The notes under the pieces are model-generated. The model saw nothing but the letters and a program-made list of their open reading frames with translations. It had not been told where the DNA came from and ran no database searches. From Akebia trifoliata (lineage: Eukaryota; Streptophyta; Magnoliopsida; Ranunculales; Lardizabalaceae): a DNA stretch of 64,000 bases. The first letter of the stretch is position 1, and each line of letters begins with the position of its first letter. The stretch lies in the NCBI GenBank assembly GCA_017979445.1, contig CM030719.1:26527996-26591995 (forward strand), read 5' to 3'. Made by a program: the position numbers and the translations under genes. Below are positions 45,150 to 55,975 of the stretch, in pieces.

Positions 45150-46720
45150 CACATGGTTTCAAGGGGAAACCCACAAGCCTGATTTATTATCAAGGCATAG
45201 ACACTCCGTTCATTCCTTTGGAATCCTTCAAAAACGAGGGGCTCGAAGCTTTGGAGAACTTTCTGGTGTTTTATTAAACCAACAATTAGGCTGACAAAGA
45301 GCTTGATTGGAGATGGAGCAGAAACTTCTCTATTCTTACATAATTGGAGAGGGTCAAGTTCATTAATAGATCTATATCCGAATGAAAACAAAAACATTAT
45401 GTTGAAGGAGGTTTGGGATCAAGAGGGTTGGAACGTTTCGAAACTTAGAGCCTTGGTCATGAATAATTCAGCAGTGGAAGAGATTTTGGCATCAAATGTT
45501 CAACAAGGAAATCATGATAGATCAATTTGGATGGCCTCTAATTCAGGATTGTTTTCTTCTCGATCGGCATGGAAATCTTTGAGAACTAAGGGAAATGTCT
45601 CTCTAATCTGCAAAGCAATTTGGAATGCAAAGGTGCCGACAAAGATGAAGACTCTAGCGTAGAAAATCTATCATAAAGCGTGCCCAGTGGACATTGTTCG
45701 AAAAAAATGGGGTATACCTATGGCTTCAAGATGTTCTTGTTGTAAAGGTAATGAAGAAACTATTGAGCACCTTTTTTTCCAATGTCCGTTTACGATAGAG
45801 GTGTGGAACTACTTCAGCTGTCATTTGCTTGAGGAGACAACCAGAGTTATGACGCCTGGGTCTTTACTTAAATGGGGTTTTTCAAAAAAATTCCAATTTG
45901 GAAGTGTCAGTGGTATGGTTCCGTGGGTAATCTGTTGGAACATATGGATAACTAGAAACAGATGTATTTTTGAAGACTTGAAACCTTCAATTCAAGCGGT
46001 CATTAATAATTGTTTGAAATGGGTAAAGGAATTGGAGGAACATTTATTTTTCAAGCTCCCATCTGCAGATGATGCTCTCCAAAAATTATCAGATATTGGA
46101 ATTCATCGAAAACAGATCCCTCAACGTTTTCTACTTAAAATCTGCTGGAAGAGACCGCCCCATGGTTGGTTTAAGTTAAACACTGATGGATCAGCAATCT
46201 GTAATCCAAGTTTATCAAGTGGTGGTGCTATTTTACGTAATGAACATGGTGAATTGGTAGAAGCAGGTCATTGGAACTTCGGAATGGCGACAAACAATAT
46301 GGCAGAAGTCCGTGCGTTGGTAGCTGCGCTGGAGAGTTTTGATTTACAAGGTAGGAATATCATCGTTGAAATGGATTCAACTATTATAGTCAAGGGTCTT
46401 GCACATCATGTGGTCTCGTGGAAATTGGATGAGTGGGTATTTAAGGCAAGATCATTGATTTCAAAAATAGATGCTCAAGTGTGCCATGTTTGGAGAGAAG
46501 CTAATGCAATGGCAGATGCACTTGCTGCTGCTGCTATCCAGAGCCTTCAGTCGTCGACATTCAAAAGAGCTTGCAATTTACCTTTAAATGTAAAAAATGC
46601 TTATATGGGAGATAAGCTAGATCTTCCGCAATTTAGATATGTAACTCGTTAGGGTTCTATCTTTGTATATTTGTTTATAATCTAATACATCTTCTTGCTT
46701 GCTTAGCAAAAAAAAAAGGT
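45150..46720 (+). mobile_element. 5'-truncated LINE nested in the LTR
   Basis: This holds the end of ORF2 (see 45303-46652), a 3' tail TTCTTGCTTGCTTAGC like fragment A at 39.4 kb, and an A-rich end at about 46709-46732. The 5' limit is uncertain because frame remnants extend upstream of 45303. A target duplication was not found. Confidence 0.75.
45303..46652 (+). pseudogene. LINE ORF2 C-terminal part: zinc-binding region and RNase H
   Basis: One frame of 449 codons is open except for a single TAG at 45660-45662. It encodes WDQEGWNVSKLRALV, then a zinc-binding region (CSCCKGNEETIEHLFFQC) and an RNase H domain with its acidic residues in place: LNTDGSA, MAEVRAL, EMDS and HVWREANAMADALAAAA. The reverse transcriptase is missing. 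The TAG stands where related LINEs have Trp, so a single G-to-A change explains it. The RNase H part is one of the best-preserved in the window, suggesting a fairly young insertion. Confidence 0.85.
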
Positions 46721-47711
46721 TAAAAAAAATTACAAATCATCTCTTAATTCAAATGTCCATGCCTTGATATCATATGTATACTTCCCGAGTCCTATTTTTT
46801 CCACAGAATATATGCCGCCACCCACTTTTATTTAACTTGCTATGATAACAAGATAATCAGTATCATCAAACAAATACCAAAAAAAAATCTTACCTTTAGA
46901 CAATGATGATTGTTGAATTTCCTTCAGAGTTCGAGAGCGTGCGTGAGACTAAACTTGAATCAACATGAGGTCGACATAAGTCCGAGATAAAAATCTATAG
47001 AGAGGTGATAGTGGTTAATTCCTTCGGGTACGACCCCAATAGCTCTCGAGTATCTGCCGAGGAAGATGAAGGTAGCAAATGGGACTAGAATGGACCTTGT
47101 GGCAGCAACAAATTGAAGAGTAGGGCTGGACAGCAAGGGGCTGTGTATTAAGGACGTGAATATAGCAGGGGGGTGTGTGTAGGGATAAGGAGATGAGGAG
47201 GGACTTGTGCAGCAGGACTGGGACGTTACTGAAGATGGAGACCAAGAGAGATGTTGCAAGTGGGGGCTGTTTGAAGATGAAAACTGAAAAAGATAGGTGG
47301 CAGCAAGGCGTGGTTGTGCTGGGATATTGTTGGAGAGGTGGATTGAGAGAGTCAGGCTGTGTGGGGATGTTGTTGAAGAGGATTGGCTGGTGTAGAGGAC
47401 GTAACAGAGAGAGGAGGGCTGAGGCATTGCAAGCAGAGAGAGGTCCCCTTTTTTTTTGTGTAGAGAAAGAGAGGAAAGTTGCTGGGGGTTGGGTCGCAAA
47501 GAAAGAATGTAGCAGGGAGAGAGTAGAGGGAGAGAAGAGAGAGAGGGATGTTGAAGAAGAAGAGAAGAAGACCTGTCCAGCTGAAGGAGCAGCCCCAAGA
47601 GGAGAGTCCAAGGAGACAAGAGAGAGACCAAGAGAGAGAGTCGAAGGAGAGAAGAGATCTCCAGCCCAAGGACGTTCCAGCCAGCTTCCTTTAAGAGAGA
47701 AAACTTTCTCT

Positions 47712-47719
47712 CTTTTATA
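47712..47719 (-). promoter_or_regulatory. LTR TATA box
   Basis: TATAAAAG on the - strand occupies the position of TATTTAAG in the other LTR copies and is closer to the TATA consensus. Confidence 0.55.
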
Positions 47720-48974
47720 GGAAACATGTTTCCTTTTTGGTTCTTCTCTTTCTAATTTTTTTTGTTTCTCTTCCTTTTTTTTTTCTTTACACGTCTCTTT
47801 ACTTTCGTCTTTGGCTCATTTCTGTTTAGGAGAATGTAGGTGGGGATTCCACGCTACTTGTAGTACGGCGGTTCTCCTATAATCAATTAGATTTTTAATG
47901 TTTGATTATAAATTTTTTTGTTATTATTTTTTATTTGATTGGTTCATTTTGATTTTGTCGATGGGATTTAAAAAATTATTTTTATTTTGGTTGATTTAAT
48001 TTTTTCCGATTGTTTGATTGGTCAATTTCCTTTTCGTTGGTTAATTGGTTAGGTTTCGTTTGATCGATTGATTTTGATTGGATTCAATTTTGAATTTTAA
48101 ATTTGGTTCCATTGGTTGATCGATTTTTAAATTTTTTGATTGGGTTCGATTTTGAATTTTAACTTTGTTGATTAGATTTCGATTTTATTTTCATTGTTTG
48201 GTTTTTAATTTTAATTTTGATTGTTTAATTTTTAATTTGAATTTGAATTTTAATTGTTTGATTCTTTTTCTTAATTTTTAATTTAAGTTTTATTTTTCAA
48301 TTGTTGGATTGGACTGGGTTTTGGTTTTTATTGCGTTTTCCTCAAGACCGAGGTCTCTAAGTTAAATTTTGATGTTGAGGGGCATTTTGATCATTATTTT
48401 TCCTAAATTTCTCCGTTTTCATTGATTTGGGTCCCGTTAGATTAGAAATTATGTTATGAGTGCAATGGAGGTACTTTCGAGATCTTTCGGAAGTCCGAAA
48501 TTTATGAGGGGTATTTTTGTCATTTTGTCAATTTTTACAGACTTTTACGAATTTTAGCGTGAGGTTTCTTTCAGTCTCAACGTGATTATTTCTATGTTTT
48601 AAAGTTATATTTTTTTAGCGTAGCGAGGTTTCTAAGTTATCGAACTGTGTATCGAACCTAAATCGTACGTGTTTGCTAAATCGAGTGTAAGGTCTATCGA
48701 TCCTTTGCGTGCGTAAATTTCTATGTCGAATCGTAACGAGTATGGGAGATGAAAAGATTGGAAATGGGAGGAAACAGGGATAGTACTTACATGCCTTTGA
48801 GTTCTTTGCGATCATGATTAGGAATTCACGGTAACTCGGTGACGAATTGTCGATTTAGGCGGATACAAAAATGGGGTGTCTACACCCTCCATGATATTTT
48901 TATGTCTATCCTTATCAATAATCTTTTTTTTTATTATTGATAAGTTGGGGTTGATGGGGCCCCTCCCAAAACCA

Positions 48975-51900
48975 CTAATATCGAGTGTAAATACACGTTA
49001 AATCTTCCTCTACAATTCTCACAAGTTCTTGAGGAGCATTAGTCGTGTCTTCCATAACGTAAAAACCATTTGAAAAGGAACCCAACTTTGCAAGAAAATC
49101 AGCTGTCCTGTTTGTTTCTCTCCACTGAAATTCAAAGGAGCATTCATCAAACCATTGGCTTTGCTCTGCAATTTCTAGCAACACTTCTTCATACTTTCAT
49201 GAAGTCTTGATTTCCTTCTTAATGCACTTCATAGAGTATAAAGAATCTGAAGAAATTAGAATTCTTTTAACTTCTCTTGCTCTTGCATACTTCAAAGCTT
49301 CTGAAATTGCTTGAATCTCTATATGAATAATGTCATCTGCCTTCGTTTTGCTCCATCCAACAAATAGCATTTGCCCATCCATGTTTCTACCAATGAAACC
49401 AAATCCCGCCCCAAACATCGACCTCGCACCATATGTATTGATCTTCACCACGTCCTCTGCTGGCCGAACCCATCTTAGATGTTTCGTAATTGGTTTGACC
49501 ACACTATAGCAGCAATTCCAATTATTAAAAATCTGGACACTAACTTGATTTGAATCGTCTTCAATATTTGCTCCATCATGCCGATTCTTAACCATCTATT
49601 CCACTTGTTTCAGCAACATTTCCTTAGAAGTATTATTTTCAGCAAAGATTCTTTGATTTCTTTTTTCTAGCAATAATAAACAGTTGCACAAAAGGAAGAA
49701 TAGAGCATTGACATTATCTCCTCTTCTTGATATCGTACACTTTTGATCACTTGCATTTCCTCCTCTATTCTCCCCACTCCTTCTCTACTTATTCCCAACT
49801 TCATCAGACATTGCTTCCAAATTCAGCACGTATAAGAACATTGGAAGAATAGGTGGTCATTAGTCTCTTGATAGCTCTAACACAATACACATCATGACAC
49901 CCATTTGAACCCCCCTCTTGTTCAGATTTTCTACTATTGATAATTTTCGATGAATTGCTAGCCAAGTAATAAAAGAAAATCTCGGAGTACAATTTTTATT
50001 CCATAAATTTTTTTTCCATCCCACAGAATCATGTCCTTCATTTAACATTACATATGCTGATTTCGTGGTGAATTGACCATTCGGTGTTAAGCTCCATATT
50101 ATTCTGTCCCTTAAAATCATCTTCGGAATCGCTTTGGAAGATATAATCTCAATAATAGCTTGTATGCGTTCATTGTACGGCCTTGGAAATTTCCACCTCC
50201 TATCAACAATAAATTCTTTAATCATTGCATTCTCATGACTGTCAAATTGGTGTACAACTCGATTACCAAATCTAGAGATAATACTTTCTTCATTTAACCA
50301 AGGGTCCCTCCATATATGAATTCCTTCTCCATCACCAACTAAAAAATGCACATGTTTCCGCACAAAATTTCTCTCCCTTAAGATACTTCTCCATGCCCAA
50401 GAGGCATTATTTGGAATTTGACATCCCCAAATATCTGTTTCCCCCACATATCACTTCCTCATCCAATACGCCTAAAATGTTTTGTTCTCCACCAACTTTC
50501 AGAATAATTTTGTCATAGCAATTTTGTTTACATCCCTTAGACGTCGAATGCCAAGACCTCCTTTATCATAAGGTTTATAAACTCTAGCCCAACTAGTTGG
50601 ATGAATAGACCGATCAAGGGAAGGACCTCCCCACAAGAATTTATTAAGGATATTCTCAATTTTTTTCAAGATATTCATCGGGATGTTAAAAGAAGCAGAC
50701 CAATATACTTGGAAGCTAGATAACACTGATTTAATCAATTCTAGTCTTCCCACATAAGATAACACATTTGCTTTCCACCCCTCAACCCTCCTAATTACTC
50801 TATCAATCAAAGGTTGATAAAGAGTGTGGGTTAATCTAGACGAGAATAGCGGAAGACCCAGATACTTGATAGGAAGATTACCTTTTGAAAATTCCAATAT
50901 AAAAAGAATATTATTTTGATTTTTGCACGATTCACTAAAAAATATTTGACTCTTAGATTCATTAACTTGAACACCAGAGATATTGTAGAATAGATTCAGA
51001 ACATCTCGAATAGACGAAGCTGAGGAAGTATCATTGTTTGAAAAAAATTAGAACATCATTTGCAAAAATTAGATGAGACTTTCCTGGAACACCAAAAATA
51101 GTAGGGATACCCAGTTTATTTGAGATAAAAATTTGAGTTAAAATACAGGAAAAAACTTCCATAACCAAAGTAAATAAATAAGGAGATAAGGGATCTCCTT
51201 GTCTCAAGCCCCGTTCACTTCTAAAAAAACCATAAGAAATGCCATTAATAAGGATAGAAAACTTGGAGTGGACACACATGCCATAACTCTGTCTATCCAA
51301 CTTGTAGGGCCTTCAAGTTGGATAAGAATTGATTTCAGAAAGCCCTAATTAACACAATCATAGGCTTTTCTAATATCAATTTTGGCACAAAAAGACTCTA
51401 GAGATTTTGGACTACGAAAATTATGGACCATTTCATGGGCAATGAGAATATTATCTTGGATTTTTCTCCCTTTAACAAAAGTCGACTGATTTGAAAGATG
51501 ATATTAGGAAGACAGACAGCTAGCCTATTTGCTAATAATTTGGAGATTACCTTATAAATAAAATTGCAAAGGGCTATTGGTCTAAACTTTTCGAGACGCT
51601 TGGCATTCTCTTCTTTTGGGATTAAACAAATTAATGTGGCATTGATTTCTTTCAGCAAGTTTCCCTTCTTGAAGAAATCCAACACTGCTATACAAACATC
51701 ATCTCCAACAATATCCCAGAACTTGATTAAAATTCACACCCAAATCCATCCGGTCCTGGAGATTTATTTTTTGGGGAGTCAAAAAGGACATATTTTATCT
51801 CCTCCCTTGTAACAAGACTTGATAAAATATGCATATTAGCCTCCAGAAATTTAGAAATAAAAGGCACTTGCAAACTTACAACAAGATTTGGGTTAGAAAA

Positions 51901-53118
51901 CATTGTTGTGAAAAATTGTGTTGCCCAAGCTCCCATATTAACTTCATCATTAAGTATTTCTCCTTAATCCATTTCCAGCTCTTTGATTCCATTTTTCGTA
52001 ATATTCGTCGCCACCGAAGAATAAAAAAATCTGGTATTTTTGTCTACTTCCCGCAACCATTGAATTCTTGATTTTTGCCTGTACAAACTTTCTTCATTAT
52101 CTAATTTAGCATTATAAACCCGTAACGCTTCTCTCTCCTAATATTGAAGATTGTTGTCCATCGAAAATCTTTGGATTTGATTTTGAATTCGCAACATCTT
52201 TTCCTTAGCTTCCTCTTTTCGACTTTGGATATTACCAAAGGAATTCCTATTCCACTCTCTGATAGAGTTTTTCACTGCTCGAATTTTCCTAGAAAGTTTA
52301 AACATAGGAGTACCCCTTACTTCCTGATTCCAAGCATTAAAAACAACATCTCTGAAACTTGGTTTTCCTATCCACAAAGAGAAGAGTTTAAAAACTTTTG
52401 GACCTCTAGTAGAGTTCTTTGGAAACACCAATTTTAATGGAGCATGATCTGAAACTCCACAAGGAAGATAATCTAGTGTCATATGCGGAAATTTAACCAA
52501 CCAAGACATATTAATTAACGCTCTATCTAATTTGCATAGAATTCGATGAGTTCCTGTGGATTTATTACTCCATGAAAACCACTCATTATTAGTCCTCATA
52601 TCTTGAACACCAATCAAATTAATAGCATCATTAAAATCCCTCATTGATCGCCAAGCTGCCAGTCTCCCTCCGATTTTTTCTTCTTGGAATCTAACCATAT
52701 TAAAGTCACCAATTATAATCCATGGGTCTGTCGTACATAAATTACCAATGTCTGCCCTTAATCTTCTTCTTTCATTATCAAAATTATCCGCATAAACAAA
52801 TGACATGAAGCTCACAAAACCATCACGTAAGCGAGTAATTCTGCAATAAATGATCTAATTAGATTCATAAATCTTTTATACAGCAAAACACATCGGATTC
52901 CATCCCACCCAAATACGACCATAATAATGGGATTCATAGTTATCAATAAATTTTCAATTTCTACATATCCCCTTCTGAAATTTTGATGCATCCATCGCTT
53001 GTACCTTCGTCTCACAAAAGCCCATAAAATTCACCTTCTCATCTCTAATAAAATCACGAACTGCCCTCCTCTTTCGAGCATAGTTAATCCCTCTAACATT
53101 CCACATTATTACTGTCAT
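48975..53118 (-). pseudogene. LINE ORF2: endonuclease, reverse transcriptase, RNase H (broken)
   Basis: It begins at ATG 53118 (MTVIMWNVRGINYARKRRAV), an AP-type endonuclease; GDFN and SDHAPL motifs follow at 52.4-52.8 kb. The reverse transcriptase shows SPGPDGF (51.7 kb), KRLEKFRPIALCN (51.6 kb) and RQGDPLSPYLF (51.2 kb). The usual (F/Y)ADD box reads FAND, so one catalytic Asp is replaced. The cysteine-rich region (50.4-49.9 kb) and RNase H (49.6-49.0 kb) follow; the RNase H NTDGA motif reads NTYGA. At least five frame breaks or stops separate the pieces. The product would be inactive. Confidence 0.9.
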
Positions 53119-53219
53119 TATAAACAATTTGTGGGATTTCCCTCAATGGGAATAGCCTTCGATCTTGTGGCTCTATTGACAATTTTCCCCGTATTCTTCT
53201 TCTTTAAATTCTTCCCCCC

Positions 53220-54602
53220 CTATTTTTTAATGGATTTTGTGCCAATGTTGCTGAATACTTCATGCATCCCAGGCTGAGGATCTGACGAAATGTTGTTGCT
53301 CTCCTCTGCTCTTTGTGAAAGATTTATGTCTGCTTCTGCGTCTGCGTTTTGGAGGGCCTGGAAGGCATTTGTTACCTGCATTGGTTGGATATTTAGCAGT
53401 ACCTCGAGATTAGCATCTAGATCCGAATTTCCTCTTAGCTGATCCGCTCCATTTGGACTATCCATAATTGATCCATTTTGCTTTGACGCAGATCCACCAC
53501 GTCTGTTAACAACCAAACTCCAGTCTGCTTTGGTTGGAGTTGAACCCGTCAATAAATCAGGAATATCCACATGAGTCGTTGCTTCTCCTTTTACTTCCAA
53601 AGCTCTATTTGAATTCAAATTATTCTCTCCTTGATTACCTGAAACAGATTCAGCTACGTCATCTCTGTCTACCACATCATCACCTTCTTCTCCACTTTGT
53701 TTCTCCATGACTACCACTGCACCATTTTCCATATCACCACTACTATTCAGATTCGATCCTTCCACTAGATTTTCATTGCCCAAGATTCCTCTTTCCTCCT
53801 CCCTTGCATCTTCATTTGAATCGTCTTTACCTCTTGCTTTCTTCGCAGCCCAAGCTGTAAGAATTTTTTCATGCTTCTTCCTCTTCAGTTTTGGACATTG
53901 ATCAATACTATGATTAAACGTTGTGCAACTTTTACAAGGATTCGGTTTCCATTCATAGATAATCCGTTGATTATACTTCAAGCCGTTTTCCCTTTCCAGA
54001 ATAACTACATTCGGGAATGAGCAAAGACAATCGATCTCTACACATACCCGAGCGAACCCAAGTCTAGATCTATTTGCCGTAGTTTCATCCGAGTGCAATG
54101 GGATACCAATCCTACTTTCAATTTTTCCCAAACAGATCGGGGACCAAAATTGAATTGGTAATTGCGGAAGTTGAATCCAAATCGGAATCGTAGAAATCAT
54201 TTCTCGAATAGGCTTAGTATCCACTGACCATCTTCGCAGGATTAATGGTCGACCTCCAATACTCCATATTGCAGAATTAAGGACCATGTTGCAGTCCTCC
54301 GAATTGCTAAATTTAAATAAGAAAAACCCATCCCCCATTGACAGCATCTCCATACTCCCTTTAATTTTCCACATCCTTTGAACTGCAATTTTTAAACCAT
54401 GGAAATAAGGACGTTTTCCCAGCAGATAGCCTACAATAGAGTTCTCCCATCTTGATCCTTCTGATACTATTTCATCTTCTGGTAGCAAAATAGTGTGACC
54501 ATTAATGGCTTCAGGATAATATTCTAGTCTTTTATTTGAAGAAGAGGAAGATCCCCCCTTGAGCAAATCTTTCCGAGAATTGCCCGAAGAGAACACTGCC
54601 AT
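53220..54602 (-). CDS. LINE ORF1: DUF4283 and zinc-knuckle RNA-binding protein
   Basis: An uninterrupted frame of 460 residues. Residues about 50-190 form the DUF4283 domain found in plant LINE ORF1 proteins (KIAVQRMWKIKGSMEM, GFFLFKFSNSEDCNMVL, IPIWIQLPQLPIQFW). A CX2CX4HX4C zinc knuckle follows with Cys223, Cys226, His231 and Cys236. The C-terminal half is acidic and low in complexity. Such proteins bind the LINE RNA and form the particle used in target-primed reverse transcription. The start is the first ATG after the short leader. ORF1 is intact although ORF2 is broken. Confidence 0.9.
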   Translation of the reverse strand: MAVFSSGNSRKDLLKGGSSSSSNKRLEYYPEAINGHTILLPEDEIVSEGSRWENSIVGYLLGKRPYFHGLKIAVQRMWKIKGSMEMLSMGDGFFLFKFSNSEDCNMVLNSAIWSIGGRPLILRRWSVDTKPIREMISTIPIWIQLPQLPIQFWSPICLGKIESRIGIPLHSDETTANRSRLGFARVCVEIDCLCSFPNVVILERENGLKYNQRIIYEWKPNPCKSCTTFNHSIDQCPKLKRKKHEKILTAWAAKKARGKDDSNEDAREEERGILGNENLVEGSNLNSSGDMENGAVVVMEKQSGEEGDDVVDRDDVAESVSGNQGENNLNSNRALEVKGEATTHVDIPDLLTGSTPTKADWSLVVNRRGGSASKQNGSIMDSPNGADQLRGNSDLDANLEVLLNIQPMQVTNAFQALQNADAEADINLSQRAEESNNISSDPQPGMHEVFSNIGTKSIKK

Positions 54603-54771
54603 TGAAGGGAAACTACACGCAGAAAGTATGGAGATTACTTTGATCTTCTCCCCAAAAGGGGTGAAAATCGAATCTATCTTAACCTTTTTTTTGATAGTTT
54701 CTCTTTTATCGAAGCTTCTCTTAAAATCACCAATACTTCAAACTTGACTAACCGTCTTTATCAATAATCTT

Positions 54772-55975
54772 CTTGTCACTAAACCGAATAACAACATTTA
54801 GTAAGAAGCATTCTTCATTGGGCAGTCCATTGAGTGAAAATGGAGTGAAAATGGCATGGATAGAAGTCATTGATGGTTAACACTAATTAATTTTCCAACA
54901 TAAAATGAGGTAGAAAAGGGATACTAATGGAAAGTGGAAACTACTAGGTTTCGTATTAGACCTAGAAAAAAAATTCTCAATTTTTTTATGTAAAAATGTC
55001 ACCTTGGATTGATTGTCATTTTAAGTTTTCTTTTTAAAATTTCTTTTCCAAAATGAAGACATGCATGTGATAGAGGGAGTTTGGTGAAGAAAAGGATTAC
55101 AGAAGAGTCTTTTTCAGCCAATTTGGAGTTTTGGATAAGTTTATTATTATTATTATTTAAATCTTGGACGGGGGAACAAAACTCTGCACGTCAAATGAGT
55201 ACATTGATATTATTGAGGAGATCTACTTTGAAGTTATAATTTGAGTTGAAATAGTTGGTGTGATGTGAGAGTTTATAGCAATAATAACTTGCAATGGGTT
55301 TGTACATAAATTAAGGAGGGATATATAAAAAAACTAATTAGAGCTTTAAGACGTTGCATATATAGAATGTACATACTAAGAAATGGGTTTGTACATAAAT
55401 TGGCGAGGTGAAGTTCAGATGGAAAACTGAATTGGAGAGACATGTATCAAAGTCTGGATCAATTATTCTCTCATTGTACGTTGAATTAATGCTGGCATTA
55501 TGTTGTCCAGTGGACCCATGTATTTGAATTTTATTGTTGAAACAATTGGATTAAGTTAGAATGATGAGCATTTTCTGTTCACTTGCAGATTTTGCTGTTT
55601 GGTGGCAGATTTTAGGGTTTGCCTGATTTAATTGTCACAGGTTTGGTTTGATCAAGTATATATGATCATGTCGATCATTCAGGGATGAATTATCTAGTGA
55701 GCATTCTATAGAGAGAATGATTGCCGCAATTATCTTGTTATATATTTGAATGTCACTAGGGCTCACTTGGCATTAGTTTTAATCCAGAAGTCATGGATGG
55801 ACAGCATCCCTAATTGTCCAACATGAATATCTTACATAGAATATTAAGAAATTAAAAAGGATTAGAATTATTAGAGGTTGAAAATTAAATAGAAAAATTA
55901 GGTTGAAAAGGGATACTAATGGAAATTAAAGTGGAAACTACTAGGATTTGTTTTGTTAGACTGAGAAATTTTTTC
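54772..55975 (+). other. 3' flank of unit D, continued after the LINE
   Basis: 54800-54960 (AGTAAGAAGCATTCTTC ... AAAGGGATACTAATGGAAAG) is the counterpart of 59388-59635 behind unit E, and 55390-55860 matches 59100-59480 and parts of 2.9-3.3 kb. No gene is seen. Confidence 0.55.

Larger units (their letters stand above)
42781..48884 (-). mobile_element. Truncated LTR of the same family, with nested insertions
   Basis: The outer end TGTAGACACCCC lies at 48884-48873 (- strand), and the family words (AACTCAAAGGCATGTAAGT-like start, TATA box, CT-rich half, GGTGTTAAGCACTGAACC) follow toward 42781. The last 120 bases of the LTR, including GGTGGCGACTCC, are missing, so the left edge is a deletion. 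Nested in it are a hAT element (42863-43760) and a 5'-truncated LINE (about 45150-46720). Part of 44240-45120 does not align clearly with the other copies and may be another insertion. Open frames on both strands at 47015-47727 are LTR sequence. Confidence 0.8.
48926..54757 (-). mobile_element. Full-length L1-type LINE with 14-bp target duplication
   Basis: TTATCAATAATCTT occurs on both sides (48912-48925 and 54758-54771). The - strand element starts GACGGTTAGTCAAG, has a 155-base leader, ORF1 (54602-53220) and ORF2 (53118 to about 48975), and ends with GAGGGGCCCCATCAACCCC and a short A-run. The size and order are those of complete plant L1-type LINEs. ORF2 has several stops and frameshifts, so the copy cannot move by itself. 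The right flank continues the F-box gene D flank. Confidence 0.93.

Noticed and set aside
46960..47727. Long overlapping open frames on both strands (up to 255 codons), Ser/Leu-rich on the - strand
   Set aside because: They lie in the CT-rich half of the LTR copy, with mirror-image low-complexity composition on the two strands and no domain. The matching parts of the sister LTRs are not open in the same frame.
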